DNA of 64,000 nt. Origin: Nemertoderma westbladi. Its lineage: Eukaryota; Xenacoelomorpha; Nemertodermatida; Nemertodermatidae. Position 1 is the stretch's first letter. The number at the start of each line of letters is the position of its first letter. Positions 13,101-24,761 of the stretch are shown here, in pieces. Position numbers and translations under genes: made by a program. The stretch lies in assembly GCA_032718475.1 (NCBI GenBank), contig JAUCBJ010006691.1:62001-126000 (forward strand). The letters run 5' to 3'. The notes below the pieces were generated by a model. The model was not told the origin of the DNA and made no database searches. It saw only the letters and a list, made by a program, of their open reading frames with translations.

Positions 13101-16100
13101 AGAACCACAGATTTACAATAAAGACTGCCAGTTTATCACAGAACCGCAGATTTACTATAATGACTGCCAGTTTATCACAGAACCACAGATTTACAATAAT
13201 GACTGCCAGTTTATCACAGAACCGCAGATTTACAATATTGACTGCCAGTTTATCACAGAACCACAGATTTACAATAATGACTGCCAGTTTATCACAGAAC
13301 CGCAGATTTACAATAATGACTGCCAGTTTATCATAGAACTACAGATTTACAATAATGACTGCCAGTTTATCACAGAACCGCAGATTTACAATAATGACTG
13401 CCAGTTTATCACAGAACCACAGATTTACAATAATGACTGCCAGTTTATCACAGAACCGCAGATTTACAATAATGACTGCCAGTTTATCACAGAACCACAG
13501 ATTTACAATAATGACTGCCAGTTTATCACAGAACCGCAGATTTACAATAATGACTGCCAGTTTATCACAGAACCACAGATTTACAATAATGACTGCCAGT
13601 TTATCACAGAACCGCAGATTTACAATAATGACTGCCAGTTTATCACAGAACCACAGATTTACAATAATGACTGCCAGTTTATCACAGAACCACAGATTTA
13701 CAATAATGACTGCCAGTTTATCACAGAACCACAGATTTACAATAATGACTGCCAGTTTATCACAGAACCGCAGATTTACAATATTGACTGCCAGTTTATC
13801 ACAGAACCACAGATTTACAATAATGACTGCCAGTTTATCACAGAACCGCAGATTTACAATAATGACTGCCAGTTTATCACAGAACCACAGATTTACAATA
13901 ATGACTGCCAGTTTATCACAGAACCGCAGATTTACAATAATGACTGCCAGTTTATCACAGAACCACAGATTTACAATAATGACTGCCAGTTTATCACAGA
14001 ACCGCAGATTTACAATAATGACTGCCAGTTTATCACAGAACCACAGATTTACAATAATGACTGCCAGTTTATCACAGAACCACAGATTTACAATAATGAC
14101 TGCCAGTTTATCACAGAACCACAGATTTACAATAATGACTGCCAGTTTATCACAGAACCGCAGATTTACAATATTGACTGCCAGTTTATCACAGAACCAC
14201 AGATTTACAATAATGACTGCCAGTTTATCACAGAACCGCAGATTTACAATAATGACTGCCAGTTTATCATAGAACTACAGATTTACAATAATGACTGCCA
14301 GTTTATCACAGAACCGCAGATTTACAATAATGACTGCCAGTTTATCACAGAACCACAGATTTACAATAATGACTGCCAGTTTATCACAGAACCGCAGATT
14401 TACAATAATGACTGCCAGTTTATCACAGAACCACAGATTTACAATAATGACTGCCAGTTTATCACAGAACCGCAGATTTACAATAATGACTGCCAGTTTA
14501 TCACAGAACCACAGATTTACAATAATGACTGCCAGTTTATCACAGAACCGCAGATTTACAATAATGACTGCCAGTTTATCACAGAACCACAGATTTACAA
14601 TAATGACTGCCAGTTTATCACAGAACCACAGATTTACAATAATGACTGCCAGTTTATCACAGGACCGCAGATTTACAATAATGACTGCCAGTTTATCACA
14701 GAACCACAGATTTACAATAATGACTGCCAGTTTATCACAGAACCGCAGATTTACAATAATGACTGCCAGTTTATCACAGAACCGCAGATTTACAATAATG
14801 ACTGCCAGTTTATCACAGAACCACAGATTTACAATAATGACTGCCAGTTTATCACAGAACCACAGATTTACAATAATGACTGCCAGTTTATCACAGAACC
14901 ACAGATTTACAATAATGACTGCCAGTTTATCACAGAACCGCAGATTTACAATAATGACTGCCAGTTTATCACAGAACCACAGATTTACAATAATGACTGC
15001 CAGTTTATCACAGAACCGCAGATTTACAATAATGACTGCCAGTTTATCACAGAACCACAGATTTACATTAATGACAGCCAGTTTATCACAGAACCGCAGA
15101 TTTACAATAATGACTGCCAGTTTATCACAGAACCACAGATTTACAATAATGACTGCCAGTTTATCACAGAACCACAGATTTACAATAATGACTGCCAGTT
15201 TATCACAGAACCGCAGATTTACAATAATGACTGCCAGTTTATCACAGAACCACAGATTTACAATAATGACTGCCAGTTTATCACAGAACCGCAGATTTAC
15301 AATAATGACTGCCAGTTTATCACAGAACCACAGATTTACAATAATGACTGCCAGTTTATCACAGAACCGCAGATTTACAATAATGACTGCCAGTTTATCA
15401 CAGAACCACAGATTTACAATAATGACTGCCAGTTTATCACAGAACCGCAGATTTACAATAATGACTGCCAGTTTATCACAGAACCACAGATTTACAATAA
15501 TGACTGCCAGTTTATCACAGAACCGCAGATTTACAATAATGACTGCCAGTTTATCACAGAACCGCAGATTTACAATAATGACTGCCAGTTTATCACAGAA
15601 CCACAGATTTACAATAATGACTGCCAGTTTATCACAGAACCGCAGATTTACAATAATGACTGCCAGTTTATCACAGAACCACAGATTTACAATAATGACT
15701 GCCAGTTTATCACAGAACCACAGATTTACAATAATGACTGCCAGTTTATCACAGAACCGCAGATTTACAATAATGACTGCCAGTTTATCACAGAACCGCA
15801 GATTTACAATAATGACTGCCAGTTTATCACAGAACCACAGATTTACAATAATGACTGCCAGTTTATCACAGAACCGCAGATTTACAATAATGACTGCCAG
15901 TTTATCACAGAACCGCAGATTTACAATAATGACTGCCAGTTTATCACAGAACCACAGATTTACAATAATGACTGCCAGTTTATCACAGAACCGCAGATTT
16001 ACAATAATGACTGCCAGTTTATCACAGAACCGCAGATTTACAATAATGACTGCCAGTTTATCACAGAACCACAGATTTACAATAATGACTGCCAGTTTAT

Positions 16101-16762
16101 CACAGAACCACAGATTTACAATAATGACTGCCAGTTTATCACAGAACCACAGATTTACAATAATGACTGCCAGTTTATCACAGAACCGCAGATTTACAAT
16201 AATGACTGCCAGTTTATCACAGAACCACAGATTTACAATAATGACTGCCAGTTTATCACAGAACCGCAGATTTACAATAATGACTGCCAGTTTATCACAG
16301 AACCACAGATTTACATTAATGACAGCCAGTTTATCACAGAACCGCAGATTTACAATAATGACTGCCAGTTTATCACAGAACCACAGATTTACAATAATGA
16401 CTGCCAGTTTATCACAGAACCGCAGATTTACTATAATGACTGCCAGTTTATCACAGAACCACAGATTTACAATAATGACTGCCAGTTTATCACAGAACCG
16501 CAGATTTACAATAATGACTGCCAGTTTATCACAGAACCACAGATTTACAATAATGACTGCCAGTTTATCACAGAACCGCAGATTTACAATAATGACTGCC
16601 AGTTTATCACAGAACCACAGATTTACAATAATGACTGCCAGTTTATCACAGAACCGCAGATTTACAATAATGACTGCCAGTTTATCACAGAACCACAGAT
16701 TTACAATAATGACTGCCAGTTTATCACAGAACCGCAGATTTACAATAATGACTGCCAGTTTG
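10165..16762 (+). repeat. 39-bp satellite array, part 2
   Basis: About 169 units of the same 39-bp satellite resume directly after the retrotransposon tail (AGTAGTAGTTATCATAGAAC). The marker variant TCATAGAACTACAG recurs at 10172, 11069, 12161, 13331 and 14267, spaced 23, 28, 30 and 24 units. The block 12185-13336 is almost identical to 6555-7706 including its rare variants, so segments of about 1.17 kb were copied. The array ends cleanly at CTGCCAGTTTGTATATG. Confidence 0.97.
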
Positions 16763-17510
16763 TATATGTAAATATAATAAGTAAATATATATAATCAAAA
16801 CATAATTTTAAATTATTAATTAAACTAGTTTAAAATTAATTAATTTATATAAATTAATTGAAATGAATTATCTAATATGGCTGAAAAGAAGACAAATGAT
16901 ATTAAAATTAATAATCAAAACACTATTTGTTGATCATCAACTAAAATTAATTAGGAAATCCATAAATCTAAATGAATTAAATATTTTCATATATACTTAG
17001 CCATGTGTATCCAATGTGTATGTAGAGTATTGTATGCATTGGCCATAGGCCGTAAGCGTAGAGGGTGTAGGGATTAGATAAGGTAGGCAGGCTTTCATCC
17101 CCCTCTCCCAATATCTCCATGTTGTAACATTGAGCTTCATGTGTGCCCTGAATGTCCTGTGGTCCTAACTTTTTCAAATAACCACAGGTTTATTATAAGT
17201 TTTTTTTTGCTCTTTATAACCACAGGTTAGTACGTTTTAACCGTGGGTTTTTCTTTTATAACCATAGGTTATAAATAAATTAAAGCTTCAGTTTATTAAA
17301 ATTACCACCAGTTTTCTCAAAGAAAACCGCTAGTTGACTGTTAATTAAACGGCGGTTTCGTAAAAACAGGTTTATTTGGTTGCCGTTTTACCTGTGGTTT
17401 TTTGAGAAAACCGGCAGTTTTAAATAGTTGAAACGCCAGTTACCAGCAGTAAACCATAGGTTAATAAATGCCGATTAAATATTCGACCGGGAATTTGCGT
17501 TAACCGTTTC
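16763..17510. other. AT-rich spacer, then degenerate AACC/GGTT repeats
   Basis: 16763-17170 is AT-rich with no recognisable gene. 17170-17500 contains decayed repeats around ACCACAGGTTT, AACCGTGGGTTT, AAACGGCGGTTT and AAACCGGCAGTTTT, similar to 2704-3145 and 18730-19042. No exon of WDR37 (minus strand) was found here. Confidence 0.6.
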
Positions 17511-18722
17511 AGTCCCGGGGGGGGGGGGGGGGGGGGGGGGGGTTCATATGAACCCCCCCTATCAAAAATCGATTACAAACATAGAAGCACTAAAAATGAG
17601 ATACGCAAATTTCTTGACTTTTCCTAACTTTTATCGGCGCACCTTTTGGCACTATTTTTATTTTCAACGGATTGCTACTTTTCGGTGGGTGCCCCCCTTT
17701 TTTTCATAGTGTCTGAAAAAAAATCGATTTTTTTTAGATATTTTTTTCAAATTTTTTTAGACTTAAGATATCTATAACTATTGACTGCCTAATAAGGTTT
17801 TTTGGGGTGCTGATTACAATGAATTATGTTTTGGACTTACTCGGATGTGTGAAATTGTTATTTTTTGCACCCAGCATGTTGCACGAAAAGTGCTGGTAAT
17901 GAAAAAATTTCATTTTGTAACAACATCAAATCAACATAAACTTTATGTAAGATGGGGTATTTTTGGGTGCTGATTACAATGAATTATGTTTTGGACTTAC
18001 TCGGATGTGTGAAATTGTTATTTTTTGCACCCACATGTTGCACGAAAAGTGCTGGTAATGAAAAAATTTCATTTTGTAACAACATCAAATCGACATAAAT
18101 TTTATGTAAGAAGGGGTATTTTTGGGTGCTGATTACAATGAAACATGTTTTGGACTTACTCGGATGTGTGAAATTGTACTTTTTTGCACCCGCATGTTGC
18201 ACGAAAATTTCTGCTACTTGTAATTTTCGTGCCGCACCGCACCCAAAAATCAGGTGCTAGACTCAATGCAACGAGTTTAGGATTGTCACCAATGAACTCA
18301 GCATATGCGAAACCCTGTTATATACCTTTCTAACCCACAGATCCGTGACCAAATAAATTCCAAAATTTCTGCTACTTGTAATTTTCGTGCCGCACCGCAC
18401 CCAAAAATAAGGTGCTAGACACAATGCAACGTCTTTGTGAATGTCACCATTGAACTCAGCATATGCGAAAACCTAAATAAAGGAAGTTTCTAATCGCAAA
18501 ACCTGGTATTTAATATTTTCAAATAAAAATTTACTAGCACTTTTCGTGCTCCCAAAAATGACACAAGAAATGGTCCAGTGAAATTATTATTTGCACCATT
18601 ATTCTCAGCATATGCGAAAACGTCGGGTCTGATGTATTTTATGTAAATTTCATACTGCTTTATGAATTTGGAGGGGGGGGGGGGGTTCATATGAACCCCC
18701 CCCCCCCCCCCCCCCCGGGACT
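17511..18722. mobile_element. 1.2-kb element with poly-G/poly-C inverted termini
   Basis: The left end is AGTCCC followed by 26 G, then TTCATATGAACCCCCC. The right end is a G run, TTCATATGAA, about 21 C and GGGACT. The ends are inverted (AGTCCCGGGG and CCCCGGGACT), and both enclose the palindrome TTCATATGAA. Inside are three units of about 160 bp (TGATTACAATGAA at 17811, 17971, 18130) and a 158-bp duplication (18204 and 18362). No coding capacity and no clear target duplication were found, so this is a non-autonomous DNA element of unknown family. Confidence 0.65.
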
Positions 18723-18729
18723 AATGGGG

Positions 18730-19063
18730 TAGGAAAATATGCAGGGACTGAGAGGGTTAAACCAGAACCTGAGGTTACAGAAACCGGCAGTTCCTTGCGA
18801 TAAAAAATACCAGAGGTTTTACAACGCATTTTTAGGTTCTAAACAACTGGGGGTTATGGAACCGCCGGTTTTACGAGAGATAATCAACCCCCGGTTTGCA
18901 CAACTACCAGTTCTTGGCAATGTTTATTTACCGCCGGTTTGTAAAAACAACCTGCGGTGGTTTTCGTTGCAAAACAACCCCAGGTAGTTCTTGCAAACCG
19001 GCAATTTTTTAACAAAATACCACCACTTACTTTTTTCAGTGAGGGGGTGGGGGGGGGGGGGGG
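18730..19063. repeat. degenerate AACCGCCGGTTT repeats, ending in a G run
   Basis: Diverged units such as AAACCGGCAGTT, GAACCGCCGGTTTT, CCCCCGGTTTG and ACCGCCGGTTTG run to CACTTACTTTTTTCAGTG (19024-19041). That is the exact reverse complement of the motif at 2704-2721. A G-rich tract (about 19043-19063) follows. Confidence 0.6.
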
Positions 19064-19523
19064 AGACACAAAAGACAATAAAAATGTATAATGCTTATTC
19101 ATACTGATAGGCGAACCTTAGAAAAACCTTAGATATGATTGAATGTCTACACTGAAAAATCTATGGTTTTCAAATTCGCGCAGATAAAAAAAAATTGCAA
19201 AAAAAATGGTGTTCAATAACCCGAAAAATGCGGGTCATTTTAAGATATAAATTATTGGAAATGATCGAGGAAGTCAAAAGTTACGGTCTAATGTTTCTGT
19301 TTAGTTTTGACAACTTCTAGTGATTTTCACCCGCAAGATAAACTATTAACTTTAAGAAATTTAATACAAAATTGCAATCCCGATCCGAAAAACGGGATCC
19401 CGAGTGAAAATCCCGATCCCATCCCGGAAATCCCGAAAAGTCTGATCCCGTTTAAACACTATTAGAAGACATGGTTATTATACAAGCAACCGAATGAGGA
19501 CTCGCCAAGGTGGATAAACTAAC
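19064..19523. other. intronic spacer downstream of a WDR37 exon
   Basis: This stretch has no recognisable gene. 19375-19460 holds repeated GGGATCCCGA / ATCCCGATCCC sequence of the kind seen near ends of decayed hAT-like elements; that assignment is weak. The next WDR37 exon should lie to the left on the minus strand, but I could not find it anywhere in 1-19500. Confidence 0.4.
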
Positions 19524-19766
19524 TTAGAGTCTCGCAGTCTTCCCTGTCATCTTCAGCCACCGTCGCCGAGTTCCTATCTGTGACGCCGACGCATTCCGGG
19601 TCGCTACCACTGGCCGTTCCCACCGAGTCCTGGGTGCTTAGCAACGGGGGCGCCGTCGTGTTGCTGCACATTGAAGTGGGATTGAACCTCCATAAGTGGG
19701 TTGTGTTGTCGCCTCCCGCAGTCAGACAACAGCAAGGTTCGTTAGGATGAAAACGGATGGAGTTTA
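19524..19766 (-). CDS. WDR37: WDR37 internal exon (WD40 repeat plus acidic linker)
   Basis: This exon continues directly from 29030-29169: the split codon G|TA gives Val, so the joined protein runs ...HNGA-V-NSIRFHP. It encodes VNSIRFHPNEPCCCLTAG and NTTHLWRFNP, the second half of a WD40 blade, then a Ser/Thr/Asp-rich linker ending DDREDCETL. WDR37 has the same order (SVNSIKFHP, TAHIWRY, then an acidic loop). The acceptor is TTTTGGCAG|TA and the donor CTAA|GTTAGT. WDR37 is a WD40 scaffold protein, reported to pair with PACS proteins. Later exons (the remaining WD repeats) are not in the window. Confidence 0.85.
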
Positions 19767-19778
19767 CTGCCAAAAGGG

Positions 19779-19842
19779 ATTAATATTTAGCGATTAATAT
19801 TAATATTTAGCGATTAATATTAATATTAATTTAGCGAATAAT
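19779..19842. repeat. short AT-rich tandem repeat beside a WDR37 acceptor
   Basis: TTAATATTTAGCGA is repeated with variation about four times. It starts 13 bp intronic of the WDR37 3' splice site at 19766. Confidence 0.8.
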
Positions 19843-19852
19843 CTTCTACCAG

Positions 19853-20394
19853 GACGGGGTACTCTACATTTTTAATATCCTATATAATTTTGTATAATGA
19901 TTTGTTTTTATCGAATTTACTGCAGCTTTTTTACTAATTTTTAAATAAACGTATATTTGGAGTTTAAATTTTATGTCATGCAATTTACAAATGCGGTATT
20001 TAGGTTTATATAATCACTTCAATGATTCGTATATTTAAGAGATAATAATATAATTTTAATAATAATAATTTAGATATAATATTAAAGGCAACGATTTATT
20101 GTATGTAATTGTAACATAAAAACATTTAATAAATTTAATATGAATATTATAAAAATGAATAAGGCGTTTTTAAAAATTAATGACATATTTTGTATTATAA
20201 TATAAAAATTTCTTATTTTTATTATTTATAATATATTTATTTATGTTTGATATTCTTTTCAGTTTGTGTCATTAGTTTATTTATAGATAAATTATTTACG
20301 TAACTGCGTGTTAGTGTGAGAATATCTCATTATGTATTGCAACAATAAGACGATATACTTAACCATAAATAAAATTAAAAAGCCTTAGATACAA
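19853..20394. other. AT-rich intronic spacer
   Basis: A very AT-rich stretch inside the WDR37 intron. I see no gene or clear repeat in it. Confidence 0.5.
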
Positions 20395-20399
20395 TTGAA

Positions 20400-21962
20400 G
20401 GGCTGAGCATAAAAAGGTCCTATGTGACAAGCGTCATTCTGACGTCATTCTGACGTCATTCACACTTTTGCGTTTTTTTTACCTACACATTACAGTTGAT
20501 GTTGGCATTCTGTATTTTTGCATGTAAGTACATAAATGTACTTCAAAATCTTTTTTTATTTTCAAAAATTTTTTTTTTTAAAACTTCATAATTGTTCATC
20601 AGGCAGTATATTGTACATAAGACCTTTTTTGTTTATGTCTATGCGATTTTTACTGTACATCATAGGACTATTTTACTCCAGGATATCAGGCAGTATTAAT
20701 TGTTCATATGATCTCAGAACCTTATTGGTGAGTTAAGGGGGGGGGGGGGGGGGGGGGGGGGTAGCGCATTTTCTGACCAAAAAGACGAATTTTTGAAACA
20801 TATCCTATCTGATGCAGAATTTCATGCTGAATCCAAATATGGAAACCGTTTTCCCATATCTTGCTTAGTTTTCGAGATATCTGGGATAGAAGATACTGGC
20901 TCCGATATATCGCGATATCGGTAAAGGCGATGAAGTTTGGGGTTTGCATTCAATTTCTGCAAATTTCTGTGCTCAGTGGTGCCAATTGGATGTCTCCACG
21001 AGAAAGAGCACAAAATTTTAATTGAGAAGGTATTTTTTTATGATTATTGGACCTACTTGTCAGTTTATAAGACAACTTCAAGTCTCCGGAATGAAGACGG
21101 GACTCGAATAAGCGACTCTGCGGTCTTTGCGGGATTACACGGAATAGACTTATCGGTCATCGGAGATCTTCAAAATGTATAATCTCCAGTTCTAGTGGTC
21201 GTACGAAGTTCGTTTTAGGCTCATTCGAAAGCTCTTTTCTTAGAGAACAAAGTTACCATTTGATTTAAGACAAAATGGTTGTGAAGCAACATAACATGAA
21301 TTTGGGTAAAATATGCCTTGCAAATTTTGTTCAAGTTATGATTGCTCAGGCAGCTTTCAAGAGTTTGCCAAACCAAATGGTAACTTTGGTCTCTGAGAAA
21401 AGAGCTTTCGAATGAGCCCAAAACGAACTCCGTACGACCACTAGAACTGGAGATTATACATTTTGAAGATCTCCGATGACCGATAAGTCTATTCCGTGTA
21501 ATCCCGCAAAGACCGCAGAGTCGCTTATTCGAGTCCCGTCTTCATTCCGGAGACTTGAAGTTGTCTTATAAACTGATCAGTAGGTCCAATAATCATAAAA
21601 AAATACCTTCTCAATTAAAATTTTGTGCTCTTTCTCGTGGAGACATCCAATTAGCACCACTGAGCACAGAAATTTGCAGAAATTGAATGCAAACCCCAAA
21701 CTTCATCTCCTTTACCGATATCGCGATATATCGGAGCCAGTATCTTCTATCCCAGATATCTCGAAAACTAAGCAAGATATGGGAAAACGGTTTCCATATT
21801 TGGATTCAGCATGAAATTCTGCATCAGATAGGATATGTTTCGCGCTACCCCCCCCCCCCCCCCCCCCCCCCCCTTAAGTTAGGTCTCATCTCATAGGACC
21901 TCTGTATGAGTATAACTCTGATTCTAAGAAAATGTCACATAGCTCCTTTTTATGCTCAGCCC
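20400..21962. mobile_element. 1.56-kb fold-back (palindromic) element, 5-bp target duplication
   Basis: Almost the whole element is an inverted repeat: the left arm (20400 to about 21262) and right arm (about 21372-21962) pair over GGGCTGAGCATAAAAAGG at the ends, the CTCCGATATATCGCGATATC segment, and GGCTCATTCGAAAGCTCTTTTC near the centre, leaving a loop of about 110 bp. The left arm has extra sequence at 20420-20730. TTGAA flanks both ends (20395-20399 and 21963-21967). A 25-G run (20737-20761) faces a 26-C run (21848-21873). No protein is encoded; short open frames in the arms mirror one another. Confidence 0.85.
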
Positions 21963-21967
21963 TTGAA

Positions 21968-24761
21968 TTATTTTAATGTATTTATTTAACCAAGTAGTAC
22001 AAATCGTACCGGTAGGTGCTGTGTAAAAACTTCAACTAAAAAAAGTGGCTTTATCAAAACAAGATGCTATGAACTACGAGCGAGTAGAGTCAGAAGAAGT
22101 TCCGATCAACTTATCATTGATAATAATCCACCTATGTCGAAAATAAAAACAATAACAATAAACTGTTTACTTAAAGAACAAAGTAATATGGGAGCAATTA
22201 GTGCAATACACGATGGACTCCCTACAGTAATCATTTACTCGCCGATAAACAGCGGGAATATAAAAATATGCAAAGATATAAAACGGGATATAAAGAAGTA
22301 GTTACAATTGCATAAAAAGTTAATATTTTCAGGCTATTTAATAGCATTAATAATGTCTCGACTACTTAATACTTTTGTTGTAGTTGATATGTATGTTAAG
22401 GGCACCCGTAGGACAAAAATAAAGTAAGCCTATCCTTAAATGTTATTATTATTGACATGCTATTAAAACATTAAAATGTTATTTTTTTATTACATTAAAT
22501 ATGTTACTTCTAACTTTCCTAATACTGATTTATAATATTTCAAGTATATTGACTATTATTGCTTGTATTGCTTCAGCAAAAATACACTGGTTATTACTTT
22601 CACTTTGGAGTTACATTCATATATTATATTATTTATTTTTATTATTAAAATTTTTCAAAAAATGTTGTTCAACAATCAACCAGAATTGATTAAATTTGTA
22701 AAACCAGCAAAACTGGCCACTCGAATACTATGGCTACTGAATAATTCAAAACTTGTGGCACTGAGACCCTAATGGATAGTTTTAAACTATAGCCTAGAAC
22801 AAAATTTGTCTGAAAAGCCATAGAACATGATTGCCAAATTTCAAAGCAAAGCCATAATGGTAAATTAATATTTCACAATCAATGCTATCGGCATAAGGTA
22901 ATTTTTCTTACAAATCTTATCATTTCAACGCCTAAAATATATAACTTTTAAAACACAAATTTCCTGCTAATATTTGCCTTTCATCAATCCTCTGTGCGGC
23001 TGTGGTTTGGCTGCAGATTAAGGGGGGGGCTGATGGAAGGGAACTTTCCCCTCTTCTTTGATTTATTGGCTGTTTTGTTAAATTTCTTAAATACCGATTT
23101 TGTGATAGAATAGCTCAATTTTAATTTGTATTTCATAAGTGAACCTCGTGCTGCGCGAAGGCCTCACAAACGTGTTACTTCTGTTAATGTAATTGTTATT
23201 TGCCTTTTCGTCACAGGTTGCATAGAAGTTTAGCACCTATAATGCCATCCCCATGTAGACCTTTCGGCCTTAGTAACCCTAATAAATAGGAGCTAATATA
23301 TACTATAACTACCTAGTACTCCTTCCAATAGACAAGCAGTTGCACCATTAGCGGTATAATATATCGCAAAACTGTTGGCAAATAATGCAAGACACGAAAA
23401 CAATGGGGAAAAAAGGATTTTGGGCCAAATTGTTAATAAGTAGGGATAGCCAGGAATTCACACCATGTAGTCCTCTTATAGCAACCAACAAACTGTTGTC
23501 CAATGCCATGCAACTCGCATACAAGTGCCCACTTTATAATAAGTATTATTTCATAGCTTGTAGCTTATAGTTTATTTATTACTATTATTATAGTCATCTA
23601 TTTATAGGCTAAAAGTAAAAAATACATTATAATTTAATGTGTAGGTAGGTGTATAAATAATATACCGCACGGCACACAAAACAATTTTAATTTTTCATGA
23701 GTAGAACGAGTGATAATTTTACAATATTTGAATTTAGACAAAGTTTAAATTTCCAGAGGTTTGTATTGGTCTTGGCTTGAGAGTTAATTACGCAAATTAA
23801 AAAAATAATTTTATAACAATTGTATCACAAATCTGAGAAATCTAGAATTACGTTATTGTTATAAGTTAGTTATTTAGTTTCAACTGTAGCGTAAAGTGAG
23901 GGTTAATATCGTGTTAAAAAGTAACACTTTATAGGATTGCGTTTACAACTCGATAGTTAAATAATTAACATAAAATCTCCGGTCTATAACCATTTGGAAT
24001 GGCGGACTGTACACAATTAAAAAATACATGGCGAGTTTAATTTATTGAAAAACAAAAATGTCAACTCCGAAAAACTACGAAAGCTGTACTCGAATGTAAA
24101 CTACTGTAAAGTAAATACAGTATACGAATACGTATCACACCCGCAACTATATTAATTAATTAAAGATGAAAACCATATGGTATCTCAGAGGGAATAAACT
24201 ATAATGAAGTAAACTTTATGACCGTCCATTCACTGAAGACATTACTTTGCTAAAGGTCTACGGCGTGTACAATATGTAAAACGTAGTCAATTAGAATGAT
24301 ATTGTTTTTTGTAGGGTGACAAGACAATTATAGTGCATCGACATACAGTAAATACAATATCATGACTTTTGTGTCTTTGTGTTTGTTTTATATTTCCAAG
24401 AATAGTTTAAATGGTTATCTTAAAAATACACAGCGATTGTAAATAATTGTTGTCTTTTTTTGTAACTTTTTAAATTAATAAAGTAATTATACGTACATCA
24501 GAGCAGAGTTGCTGAAAAAATTTAATTTAAAAACAGTTTTAGCACATCGAAAAGTTATACATTTTTCCACTAATACATTCGAACGCATTTATTAACCCCG
24601 ATTTGCTTTGGTAGGTTAATAAAATACCTCCAGCAGTGAAAAAATGTAGGCGTAATGCACTAAATATTACTAGATTAATTAATTTATTATTCGGGTAACT
24701 TTTTATACACTATTTATATTTAACTTATAAATCAGCTCAAAGGACTCATAATCTGTATAAA
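21968..24761. other. non-coding spacer upstream of endophilin-B, within a WDR37 intron
   Basis: AT-rich sequence of 2.8 kb with no recognisable domain on either strand; a 62-codon hydrophobic open frame at 22501-22689 looks like AT-rich chance. It must contain the endophilin-B promoter and 5' UTR, but no specific site stands out. Confidence 0.45.

Noticed and set aside
3232-16762. CRISPR array
   Set aside because: Units are contiguous with no unique spacers, there are no cas genes, and the genome is eukaryotic. The same holds for the other arrays.
3279-16771. Very long open frames (up to 826 codons) of repeated MTASLSQNRRFTI, and QIYNNDCQFITEP in a second frame
   Set aside because: The 39-bp unit is divisible by three and lacks stops in two frames, so open frames are automatic. 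Variation affects both frames alike and shows no sign of coding constraint; one frame is closed by CATAG variants.
20822-21896. Short open frames in the arms of the fold-back element
   Set aside because: The same peptide is read from both arms in opposite directions because they are inverted copies; it resembles no protein known to me and includes poly-G translation.
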